Shown: positions 7,673 to 15,430 of the stretch, in pieces | Position numbering within the stretch: position 1 is the first letter of the stretch | Layout of the letters: each line of letters starts with the position of its first letter | From: Candidatus Dojkabacteria bacterium | Lineage (GTDB): Bacteria; Patescibacteriota; Dojkabacteria; SC72; JAHDCA01 | DNA: 25,903 nt | Direction of reading: 5' to 3' | NCBI GenBank assembly: GCA_020630115.1 | Contig: JAHDCA010000002.1 | Coordinates: 1 to 25,903 of the forward strand | The notes under the pieces: model-generated | What the model saw: only the letters and a program-made list of their open reading frames with translations | Told to the model about the DNA's origin: nothing | Databases searched by the model: none | Program-made: the position numbers and the translations under genes

Positions 7673-9445
7673 GTGAGAAAAGAATGGAATAAAAACAAAT
7701 TTGATCCAACAGGCTATCTTTACGAGATCGGAAACATCCTAAAACTCATCGAAAAGTCTGAAAAATGGAACGCTGATATCTTAAGAAAAGCCCTGAAACA
7801 ATTCCCCAAAGATGGGAAGGAACTATTCTCTAAAGATCAGTTACTTGCAGGATACAAAGAGCTTATCGCGCAAGGCAAGACAGTTGAGAAAGCTATCCTC
7901 AACACTAGACTTAAAATGAAGCCAATGAGAACACACTCAGGTGTTGCTACAGTTACAGTCCTTACCAAACCTTACCCATGCCCCGGCAAATGCATTTTCT
8001 GCCCTAATGACGTAAAGATGCCAAAGAGTTACCTTTCTGATGAACCAGGTGCTCAAAGAGCAGAGCGTAATAACTTTGATCCGTATCTCCAAACTTACAA
8101 TAGGCTTTTGGCTTTGGAAACAATCGGACACAAGGTAAGCAAAGTCGAATTAATTATTCTTGGTGGAACCTGGTCTTTCTACCCTACGCAATATCAAATC
8201 TGGTTTGTTAAAGAATGCTTCAGAGCAATGAATGATTTCGGTAATAAAGACGGGCGGGATACTGTCGAAACTCAGAATATATTTGAAGAAGCAGACAAGA
8301 TCCCTGCTCATTCTAAGGAAGGAAAACTAAAGACTTACAACGATCTGGTCACACATGTTGTTAATGAACAAGGGAGTGAATTTTTTAGCCCAAATGAACT
8401 TTCGGATTGGGAAGAATTATACCAGCAGCATAAAATTAATGAGGTAGCTAAAACAAGATGTGTCGGTCTAGTAATCGAAACAAGACCAGATTATATTGAT
8501 CCTGATGAAGTTATAAAGATTCGAAAGCTTGGAGCAACTAAGGTACAAATCGGTATTCAAAGTTTAAACGATAAGGTTCAAGCTATGAATATGAGGGGAC
8601 ATGGTAGAAGAGAAGCTGGTCAAGCATGTAGCTTACTTAGACAGGCTGGCTTTAAAGTTCATGCACACTGGATGCCAAATCTGTACGGATCGAATCCAGA
8701 GTTAGATATAGCTGATTATGATCAGCTATGGGAAGAAGATGTTAGACCAGACGAGCTCAAGATTTACCCATGTTCGATTATTAAAAATACTAGACTATTT
8801 GAGCTCTACAATGAAGGTAAGTACAAACCTTATACTTATGATGAGTTGCTTAAAGTACTCACAGAGGTTATGCCTCACACTCCACGTTACTGCAGACTAA
8901 CTAGAGTTGTAAGAGATATTCCTTCTACAGATATCGTCGCAGGCAACAAACTTACTAACTTTAGACAAATCGCTGAGAGCGAATTAGATAAAAATGGTGT
9001 ACGTTGTGAATGCATAAGATGTAGAGAGATAAAACTTCAAACAATCACTCATCAAGATATAGAAGTTGAGGAAATTGAATATTCGACTAAAACTTCACAA
9101 GAAGTTTTCATTTCTTTCAAAACTAAAACTGACGATAAGATTTGTGGTTTTTTAAGGCTCTCACTTCCAAACGAAAAATCATTCATTGAAGAGCTCTCAG
9201 ACAACGCTATTATCCGTGAAGTACATGTTTATGGAAAGCTAGTGGGGATCGATAAGGAAAACACGTCAAACTCAAGCCAACATCTTGGGCTCGGTAAACA
9301 AATGATTGCAAGATCCCAGCAGATCGCATCATCCAAAGGCTACTCGAAGATATCAGTAATCTCTGCTATTGGTACTAGAGAATATTACGAGAAACTAGGA
9401 TTCGAGATGAATAGTGACCAACTTTACATGCATAAAGATGCCTAA
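7673..9445 (+). CDS. elp3: Elp3-type tRNA U34 radical SAM/acetyltransferase
   Basis: A 590-residue enzyme with the full Elp3 architecture, which adds the carboxymethyl-type group to C5 of wobble uridine in tRNA. The N-terminal tRNA-binding part (1-95) precedes the radical SAM cluster motif (C103, C107, C110 in 'CPGKCIFC'), and the 'LGGTWSFYP' and 'ETRPDYIDPDEV' blocks follow. The C-terminal GNAT acetyltransferase has the acetyl-CoA loop QHLGLGKQM (536-544) and GTREYYEKLGF (567-577). The zinc-binding cysteines of the linker region are present ('RCECIRC'). Nothing is truncated. GTG is chosen as start because it lies 5 nt from a consensus -10 and the N-terminus matches. Elp3 is rare in bacteria but occurs in Chloroflexi and CPR lineages; it acts without Elp1/2 there. 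Confidence 0.95.
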   Translation: MRKEWNKNKFDPTGYLYEIGNILKLIEKSEKWNADILRKALKQFPKDGKELFSKDQLLAGYKELIAQGKTVEKAILNTRLKMKPMRTHSGVATVTVLTKPYPCPGKCIFCPNDVKMPKSYLSDEPGAQRAERNNFDPYLQTYNRLLALETIGHKVSKVELIILGGTWSFYPTQYQIWFVKECFRAMNDFGNKDGRDTVETQNIFEEADKIPAHSKEGKLKTYNDLVTHVVNEQGSEFFSPNELSDWEELYQQHKINEVAKTRCVGLVIETRPDYIDPDEVIKIRKLGATKVQIGIQSLNDKVQAMNMRGHGRREAGQACSLLRQAGFKVHAHWMPNLYGSNPELDIADYDQLWEEDVRPDELKIYPCSIIKNTRLFELYNEGKYKPYTYDELLKVLTEVMPHTPRYCRLTRVVRDIPSTDIVAGNKLTNFRQIAESELDKNGVRCECIRCREIKLQTITHQDIEVEEIEYSTKTSQEVFISFKTKTDDKICGFLRLSLPNEKSFIEELSDNAIIREVHVYGKLVGIDKENTSNSSQHLGLGKQMIARSQQIASSKGYSKISVISAIGTREYYEKLGFEMNSDQLYMHKDA

Positions 9446-9490
9446 TGAGAAGCTTCAAACTACAGTGAACACCTTCCAAATCAGAAGTAT

Positions 9491-10882
9491 TTAATCCTCT
9501 TCTTCTATCTCGACAAGTGTTTTAGCATTTAGCTTTTGAATATCAGGTAGTGAACCGCTGTAAACAATTATACCTGCTAACATGAAAATCAAACCTACAA
9601 CTGGCAATAAAAGATTAGAACTACCCAAGATTGAAGCCTTTGGAAGTATTGAATTTGTATAGCCATCGCCGGCAGCGCTAGATCCTGCCCCTCCAGTACC
9701 TGTACCTGCATCTGAGCCAGAGCTACTGGCTGTATCCCCAGAATCAGTAGATCCTGATGATGATGAGCTACTCCCACTATCAGAGCCGTCAACAGTTGCA
9801 ATATCTCCAGACTCTCTAGAGATGTAACTTGCGTAACAGCTATCACCCGTGATCTTTGCACAATCTGTGTAATTAATAGCACCACCCGAGAATATAACAC
9901 CATCTAAAGAGTAACTTGGGTGTGACCAACAGTAATCAGTATTTGTCGAATCATAATACCTTGTTGTTGCAATGAATCCATTATCAGTTACAAGACTACC
10001 ATTTGTTGTATTGTCTAGAAGAAGAGTAGATATACTTGAATACTGCATTGAGTAAAGGTACATCCAGGTCAACCCACTAGAGCCTAAACTCGTTGAAGAA
10101 CCGCAGTACCAATTTGAATTATCAAGGTAAAAAACGCTTGGTTGATTAGCAGGAGCAAAACAAACCTCAGCATTTCCAGGTTGCCCACTTAGTACCCCAC
10201 CATCCATAAGACTTGTATTAATTGTTACATAATCATCGTCATTATCTAATTTGACATTAGTACCACCATCGTAACCATTTGCTGTAAAACCTTCGCAAGA
10301 TAATTGGTTTGCTAATTTAACAGTAATGTTAGAACAACCCTCATTACAAGTTGAGTTTGTTAATGCAGTTGTTTGCAATGCACCTGCACCACCATTATAC
10401 CCAGGGCTTGTTGTACACCATTGAGTAGTTGCATTTGCATAGTAATGTACCCTAGTATAAAAGATCAAGCCATTAGTATATGGATCACCAGACAGCCCAG
10501 TTGTATATGTTGTTGGCAGTCCTGCAACATAGTCCTCGAAAGTTTGTGTTGCAGTATAACCAAATTTTGCTGTTGATGTATATGCACAAGATTCTATAAC
10601 CGACCTCTGCTGGTAATAAGAAGCTGATTGCCCTGCGACAGCCCAACATATCTCTAATTGTTCAGGATCATATGCAGCAGCAGTTGATGTGTTATCGTCA
10701 CCTTGCAATGAGAATGAGAGTGTTTCATCACTAGATACAGAGAGACTTAGACCTGACTGCCCCTTACTTGTCGTTACACCAAAGGCTTGGCAAACAGGAG
10801 CGGCATTAACATCTGAACTCGATATTGAAATCAAGATTAATAAAAATGCAAAAGTAAACAAACTAAAGAGTATTTTTTTCAT
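9491..10882 (-). CDS. secreted Cys-rich surface protein with internal duplication
   Basis: A 463-residue protein with a signal peptide (residues 1-28, cleavage likely after 'VNA'). Two related domains follow, at about 71-160 and 232-325. Both contain a 'CxA...Q...YY/FY' start, a 'NG-[LF]-I-x-x-TR-x-[HY]Y' strand and a 'C-[TS/W]-x-x-P-x-Y' end, so they arose by duplication. A Ser/Gly/Asp-rich linker (about 364-408) leads to LPKAS (413-417), a membrane segment (422-442) and an acidic tail. About a dozen cysteines probably form disulfides. I do not recognise the domain family. It is the last gene of a five-gene operon, 37 nt behind another Cys-rich surface protein, with no Shine-Dalgarno sequence. 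The role is likely cell-surface display or adhesion. Confidence 0.75.
   Translation of the reverse strand: MKKILFSLFTFAFLLILISISSSDVNAAPVCQAFGVTTSKGQSGLSLSVSSDETLSFSLQGDDNTSTAAAYDPEQLEICWAVAGQSASYYQQRSVIESCAYTSTAKFGYTATQTFEDYVAGLPTTYTTGLSGDPYTNGLIFYTRVHYYANATTQWCTTSPGYNGGAGALQTTALTNSTCNEGCSNITVKLANQLSCEGFTANGYDGGTNVKLDNDDDYVTINTSLMDGGVLSGQPGNAEVCFAPANQPSVFYLDNSNWYCGSSTSLGSSGLTWMYLYSMQYSSISTLLLDNTTNGSLVTDNGFIATTRYYDSTNTDYCWSHPSYSLDGVIFSGGAINYTDCAKITGDSCYASYISRESGDIATVDGSDSGSSSSSSGSTDSGDTASSSGSDAGTGTGGAGSSAAGDGYTNSILPKASILGSSNLLLPVVGLIFMLAGIIVYSGSLPDIQKLNAKTLVEIEEED
9908..10672 (-). repeat. tandem duplicated Cys-rich domain within surface protein
   Basis: The two related protein domains are encoded by about 10672-10403 and 10189-9908. 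They share the order of Cys, 'NG..I..TR.[HY]Y' and Cys-Pro-Tyr landmarks, while most other residues have diverged. Confidence 0.5.
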
Positions 10883-10919
10883 ATTTCTATTTTGTCATCA
10901 TTAATATTAAACTGCAAGC

Positions 10920-12740
10920 TTAATCCCTAAATACTGTAATTGATTTCCAGACCCCAAACATTCCTCGACCACCACTTCCAGCCGTAAATAGTAAGGAAAG
11001 TGCGATTATCGTTAGGAACATACTTATAGTACCTAGAGTTTTTGAGACTTCATCTAGAACCCCGGATTGAGGCAAGACTTCAAATTCTGCATCTACTTTG
11101 TCGCAAGTTAGTCTATTACAGTACGAATTACATTGATCACCTTCACACTCGAAATCAATACCTAAACACTCTCGGCTTTTACAGTATCCTGCATCACAAA
11201 ATCCATCACTGCACTGACTATCTTCACTGCATTGTTCTCCACATAATAATAGCTCTTGCGTATCTTCAAGTATTGTCTTTATAAAGCAGGTATCAACTTC
11301 ACAGTACTGACAACTCTCACTACCTGAGGATATATCACACGTGTGCTTTGGTACAGCCATACATGTGTTTGTATTGCATGTATTTGTTTCAAGATCACAA
11401 CTATATCCAGAACTACAATCACTGTCGACTGAGCAACTAGAGCTACAAGTTCCAGCAGCTACACCCTGCTTAGTTACCTCTTTGCAAGTACCGATCTGAC
11501 AATAGTCACATGTCTCTCCAGGACCGGCATCACATGAGTGAGAATTCGAATTACCTAAATCACATGTTTCACCAGACTCTAAAACACCATTTCCACAAAC
11601 AGGTTCTGAACTTGGATCAGGTGCAGGATTAGTAACAACTCTCGTAGTCGTTTCAGATTCCTCAGTGACTACCACCTCACTGCTACCAGAACACTTACAT
11701 ACACCACCTTGACCGACAACATCTACTTGATGACATCTAAAGCCACCTTTTCCAGGGCTTGTTGAATGAGTACTACTCGAACTAGAGTATGAGCTAATAA
11801 CTGTATCTGAAGTTGGGCAACTATCCCCACCATACTCTACTATGTTATAAGTCCCATCTGCATTAGTCTGTTGACCGCCATCTGGACAAGAGACAATTTC
11901 AAAGCTATCAGAACCGTAGGTAATATTGCAACGAGATTTTGAAGTGCTATCTCCCTGACTACCATCAGTTATTCGATCTGTCCATTCACTTGTATCTAAT
12001 GAAGTATTTTCATAACTTGCAGCTTGCTCCGGACTTAGAGCCCAAGGTTGATCAGAATAAGGGTTGTGGGATGGATTGGTACAACTTCCTGAAGCGAACC
12101 ATCCATATACTGTTTCAATCGTACCATCTGAGTTAGTAATAGTCCCTACTGCATTGCAAGAATACTCGCAGCCATCGGCATTATTCGTATGTTTTTGACC
12201 AGCATAATTCCCATTATGGCATTGATCTCCACCTGCAGGCGATGTAGGTGCAACATATTCTGTTTCGCCTTTATTTAAACTATCCCCTTCTTGAAAATCT
12301 TCACTTATATAGTCACCAGGATTTTGAGTTATTGTATCTGTAAAACCATCACCATCGGCATCATCATTTTCTAGATCAATATCCTCTAGAACTTTTTGAG
12401 TATCGAAACCTTCTGGTAGTCCCCCACCAAGCTGATTTCCATCTTCGTCCGTACCTCCAGATATTGCTCCTGCTTCAATTGCTTTCCCTCTCTCCTCCTC
12501 ATCTTCAGGAACGCTTACTGAATTAGCATTACTTGCCCCACAATCAACAGGGGTTTCAACCCATCGATCCTCTTCTGCAAACCACCAGGTTGTAACACAT
12601 GCTTGAGCATCTGAAGTTGATACTTGTTCATCTGGTTGAATTACTCTATATACAACAAAACCTATTAATAAAATTGCAAAAATTGAAACTGTGCCAAATA
12701 CGATTTTCCCACGTGTTGTTAAGCGGACAATTCTTTCCAT
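10920..12740 (-). CDS. large Cys-rich surface protein with DUF4215-like repeats
   Basis: A 606-residue protein with an N-terminal hydrophobic segment (about 10-31; signal peptide or anchor). An acidic linker holds a TSP3-like calcium-type DxDxDG stretch (DDADGDG, about 126-132). Many Cys-rich modules follow, including a DUF4215/myxococcal-type repeat (CGNGVLESGETCDLGN, then 'CDYC') and Dickkopf-like spacings (CSVDSDCSSGYSC; CSEDSQCSDGFC). The end carries LPQSG (556-560), a membrane segment and a basic/aromatic tail, resembling a relaxed sortase-type sorting signal. The modules match those of the protein at 21642-23993. The gene begins 8 nt after the FNR-type reductase gene in the same operon. 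It is probably an extracellular, disulfide-rich adhesin or surface-layer component. Confidence 0.8.
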   Translation of the reverse strand: MERIVRLTTRGKIVFGTVSIFAILLIGFVVYRVIQPDEQVSTSDAQACVTTWWFAEEDRWVETPVDCGASNANSVSVPEDEEERGKAIEAGAISGGTDEDGNQLGGGLPEGFDTQKVLEDIDLENDDADGDGFTDTITQNPGDYISEDFQEGDSLNKGETEYVAPTSPAGGDQCHNGNYAGQKHTNNADGCEYSCNAVGTITNSDGTIETVYGWFASGSCTNPSHNPYSDQPWALSPEQAASYENTSLDTSEWTDRITDGSQGDSTSKSRCNITYGSDSFEIVSCPDGGQQTNADGTYNIVEYGGDSCPTSDTVISSYSSSSSTHSTSPGKGGFRCHQVDVVGQGGVCKCSGSSEVVVTEESETTTRVVTNPAPDPSSEPVCGNGVLESGETCDLGNSNSHSCDAGPGETCDYCQIGTCKEVTKQGVAAGTCSSSCSVDSDCSSGYSCDLETNTCNTNTCMAVPKHTCDISSGSESCQYCEVDTCFIKTILEDTQELLLCGEQCSEDSQCSDGFCDAGYCKSRECLGIDFECEGDQCNSYCNRLTCDKVDAEFEVLPQSGVLDEVSKTLGTISMFLTIIALSLLFTAGSGGRGMFGVWKSITVFRD

Positions 12741-12748
12741 ACATACAG

Positions 12749-13369
12749 TTAACCTGAAAAGGTTTCGAAATGCAAATTAGTACACCTATCACTCAAATCA
12801 CCAATTGTATTGGATACAAATTCTGATGAGCCACAGATATAAACACCTTCGTTTTCAGCAAACGAAAGATCCGAAAAATCAAACCTACTTTGAGTACTTG
12901 TATTAGTGATACTAACATTAGCACCTTTACCTTCAAAACTCTTCAATTTGTCTGCGAAGAACTCCTGTCCTCTATAGCTTGCAAGTACACGGACCATTAC
13001 TAGTTTACCCTTTATCGCCAGGTCATCCAAAAAAGACAGATGAGGGACTACACCTATGCCCCCAGAGAGAAGAGTCAACTTCTCATAATTTTCATCTATT
13101 TGATAACGCCCCTGCGCTTGTGTAATAAGAATGTCTTCTCCACCGGATATACTCATAAGAGCTTGGGAGAAAAGACTATCTTTCACAATTTCGATTCCAA
13201 ACTTAAGCTCTCCATCAGAAGGGATACTTAAAAAAGAGAACGACCTACTGACCTCGCCAATCCTTATATCACAATACTGACCAGCATCGTAACTATAACC
13301 ATGGGGCCTTTCTAATGTTAGAACACAAAGTCTACCTTGGATTTTCATCTCTATTACTTTAGACAACAT
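12749..13369 (-). CDS. FNR-type flavoprotein oxidoreductase
   Basis: A compact 206-residue ferredoxin-NAD(P)+ reductase module. The FAD half holds the RSFSFLS motif (RxxS, flavin phosphate and isoalloxazine contact), a 'GELKFGIEIVKDSLFSQAL' block and 'QGRY'. The NAD(P) half has SGGIGVVPHLSFL (GGxGxxP) and the C-terminal YICGSSEFV nucleotide loop. There is no fused ferredoxin or heme domain, so its electron partner is separate. It is cytoplasmic (no signal peptide). The start overlaps the upstream gene by 11 nt; an internal ATG at 13348, just behind that gene's stop, is possible but would cut the first beta strand. The gene sits between a membrane protein and Cys-rich surface genes, which suggests it feeds electrons to an envelope redox system. 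The partner is unknown. Confidence 0.85.
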   Translation of the reverse strand: MLSKVIEMKIQGRLCVLTLERPHGYSYDAGQYCDIRIGEVSRSFSFLSIPSDGELKFGIEIVKDSLFSQALMSISGGEDILITQAQGRYQIDENYEKLTLLSGGIGVVPHLSFLDDLAIKGKLVMVRVLASYRGQEFFADKLKSFEGKGANVSITNTSTQSRFDFSDLSFAENEGVYICGSSEFVSNTIGDLSDRCTNLHFETFSG

Positions 13370-13631
13370 AATAAAGGATATAGATTGACCAAATAATTAC
13401 AGAGAGCGTTAGAAAGATGCCAATTATTTTGTAAGTAAGGGATCGTCGAAAGAATTTCACAATAGCAACAAAGATTGAAATAACCTGAACACCAAAAGCA
13501 ACTAGTAACCCGATTGAGGCTGAAATCAGTGGTGCGGCCTCTGGTACTATTACAGGAATAGCGTTAATAGTTGAACTAAATGTGCTAAAAACCAAAACTA
13601 AATACAACAAACTCTTAATAAATTTTTTCAT
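13359..13631 (-). CDS. small two-TM membrane protein
   Basis: A 90-residue protein starting at ATG 13631. The frame is open further upstream, but this ATG is part of a TAATG overlap with the stop of the previous gene, a classic coupling arrangement, and it begins a clear signal peptide (MKK plus a hydrophobic core, ending near 'TINA'). Two hydrophobic segments follow (about residues 30-49 and 62-84), separated by a basic 'KFFRRSLTYK' loop. The size and layout recall VirB2/TraA-type pilins and small redox-complex subunits, but no specific motif decides. It lies between the Cys/His-rich protein and the FNR reductase, so it may link the two at the membrane (inference). Confidence 0.7.
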   Translation of the reverse strand: MKKFIKSLLYLVLVFSTFSSTINAIPVIVPEAAPLISASIGLLVAFGVQVISIFVAIVKFFRRSLTYKIIGIFLTLSVIIWSIYILYYVV

Positions 13632-14791
13632 TACAGTACTATATGGTTCAAATAAGATTCTGAATTCTGAAAACACGACTCACGTATCTCACCTGAGAAC
13701 ATATCACAGTATATGTTGGTAAATTCAAGGCTTTGGGAATTATCAATTAAAGCATTAGTTACTCCACTATTACAAATCGAGGTGTATTCAGGTACTTGTC
13801 TACATGCGTTAAACGCCCTTTTAGGATTGCCTAGACGCACAGAGTTACTTAAATCTCTCCCAATGCTAGTAAAACACGATTCTACCAATCGCGTTTTATT
13901 TTCATACTCAGTCATACTAAATATCTTCGAGCATTCTTGAGCAAGCGTTTCATCATCAGGCGCAAATTCAAGCATGATACTAGTCTGCATCATATAGCAA
14001 TCAACTTGATGCGCAGAATCAACTTTCGTACAAGGATAATGATAATCACCAACAATTATATCTCTTTGGCTCTTATCAAATGCAGTAACATTTTCCATAA
14101 ACAAACCACCGTAACAAGAAGACCTCTCAAATTGACTTGATAATGTATCACAAACTTTTAATCCATCCCGAATATCGTAGTCGATTGAGTAAAGTATTGC
14201 GTGACCAACACCGTGAAGACAGTTAAAGATTTCAAAATCAGTAGGGTTATTAAAGTTTTCTCTATCACATGCACTAGGGACCTTCTCATACAAGTCATCC
14301 AAAGTTATATGCTGTTTGCCATTAGCTATATCTTCCTTAGTAAGAAAAAGTCTTTCCATCACTCCATGGTAGCAACCTGAATGACACGTAAAATCACATG
14401 CATCGAATGCATCACCGACTTGACCATACTTATCAAGAGAGTAGCGACCAATCGCATGAGTCATAGGGTGACAGAAATTTTCAATTTCTTCATCTCGGCG
14501 GTTGTTTTCAAGTATAGATAGCAACTCTTTGATACTTTTGTCTCCAGCATACTCTTCTATAAAATCCGAATAGCAGTTATCGATATCCTCTTGTGGTAAC
14601 TCAAGGCATTCTTTTATATCTAGGAAATTAGAGTCAGATACATTTTCAGGTATAATTTTAATTATTATATACCCAGCTAATATAACAATAAGAATAACTT
14701 GAATCTTAATAAACCAATCTATCCAATTACGAGATATATTAGCAAGACTAATTCTTATTTGTTTATTTTCGTTTTTATATTTTTTACTCAT
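13631..14791 (-). CDS. membrane-anchored Cys/His-rich repeat protein, unknown family
   Basis: A 386-residue protein with a basic cytoplasmic N-terminus, one membrane segment (about 27-46) and a large extracytoplasmic domain. That domain holds 18 cysteines, mostly in pairs 8-19 residues apart (62/73, 132/140, 214/226, 254/265, 287/306, 330/340, 362/373), often with Tyr, Phe or Asn after the second. This pattern suggests disulfide-stapled helical hairpin repeats, Sel1-like in style. Two HxxxH motifs (H108/H112 in CHPMTH; H193/H197 in CLHGVGH) and CHSGCYHG (136-143) form a His/Cys cluster that could hold metal or heme. I do not recognise the family. It is the first gene of the five-gene operon, and its 5' end overlaps the divergent surface gene. 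Confidence 0.7.
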   Translation of the reverse strand: MSKKYKNENKQIRISLANISRNWIDWFIKIQVILIVILAGYIIIKIIPENVSDSNFLDIKECLELPQEDIDNCYSDFIEEYAGDKSIKELLSILENNRRDEEIENFCHPMTHAIGRYSLDKYGQVGDAFDACDFTCHSGCYHGVMERLFLTKEDIANGKQHITLDDLYEKVPSACDRENFNNPTDFEIFNCLHGVGHAILYSIDYDIRDGLKVCDTLSSQFERSSCYGGLFMENVTAFDKSQRDIIVGDYHYPCTKVDSAHQVDCYMMQTSIMLEFAPDDETLAQECSKIFSMTEYENKTRLVESCFTSIGRDLSNSVRLGNPKRAFNACRQVPEYTSICNSGVTNALIDNSQSLEFTNIYCDMFSGEIRESCFQNSESYLNHIVL

Positions 14792-15430
14792 TCATTCTTT
14801 TTAACAAACTTTACTCTTGCACATTCAAATAATAATTGGCTTCGGGTAAATGATAGTACATTCGTGACTGAGAATCCAATTGATACACTACCCCTCCTTG
14901 CCAATTCGGCACACTTCCTCGAAGGCAATTTTAGGATCAATGAAAGTATGAAGTTCGAAGTTTTTGTAAATGAATTGGGGTACGAAGCTAAACCAAATAT
15001 CCAGTGGACAATTGATGATAAGAGTTCAGTTGGAGAAACCTTCGAGTTCACACCTACCAGAAACGGGATGCATACTATTAATTTAAAGATAGGAATTACT
15101 TCGGAGGAAATCGACTTCAACGTTGGGCTTATACATATCGAGCCTAATATAAAAATTTCTAGAAAAGAGGTTAAAGTCCTAAATAGTGATGACTATGAAA
15201 GCATTAAGTTTTACACTTTGGATAACATCTACGAGTCCGATAAGATCGAGAAAAATAATCACGAGCTAATTATTTTGGAAGTTGTTGATAAAGATGGCAA
15301 TACACATCTAGAGGAGATTGAGACTACAAGAAGCTTAGATCTAGACGTGCAAGCTCTCTTCGCAATGGGTTTACTTCTAGTAAGCTTAATGATCAGTAAA
15401 TTTTACTTGGCAAAAATCAAAGATGATTAG
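14699..15430 (+). CDS. secreted single-pass surface protein, Ig/PKD-like
   Basis: A 243-residue protein if it starts at TTG 14699. This start gives a signal peptide with a basic n-region (K5, R12, K16) and a long hydrophobic core (about 20-41). A later TTG (14759) would remove the basic part. The middle (about 70-145) is beta-rich, with a 'TIDDKSSVGETFEFTPTRNGMHTINLKI' run typical of PKD/Ig-like folds, and a C-terminal membrane segment (about 215-236) precedes a short basic tail. It is a type I membrane protein facing outward. Its first 93 bp overlap the divergent Cys/His-rich gene, so the start is uncertain. The last 8 nt overlap the next gene, so the two are translationally coupled. Confidence 0.65.
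   Translation: MNLNKPIYPITRYISKTNSYLFIFVFIFFTHSFFLTNFTLAHSNNNWLRVNDSTFVTENPIDTLPLLANSAHFLEGNFRINESMKFEVFVNELGYEAKPNIQWTIDDKSSVGETFEFTPTRNGMHTINLKIGITSEEIDFNVGLIHIEPNIKISRKEVKVLNSDDYESIKFYTLDNIYESDKIEKNNHELIILEVVDKDGNTHLEEIETTRSLDLDVQALFAMGLLLVSLMISKFYLAKIKDD

Noticed and set aside
7937..8131. Minus-strand ORF inside elp3
   Set aside because: It overlaps the radical SAM motif coding region of a fully recognised gene and has no motif of its own.
14652..14675. AT-rich near-palindrome (GGTATAAT...TATACC) as an operator
   Set aside because: It lies in the coding region for the membrane segment of the Cys/His-rich protein, where AT-rich codons produce such patterns by chance; it could at most supply a -10 for the plus gene.
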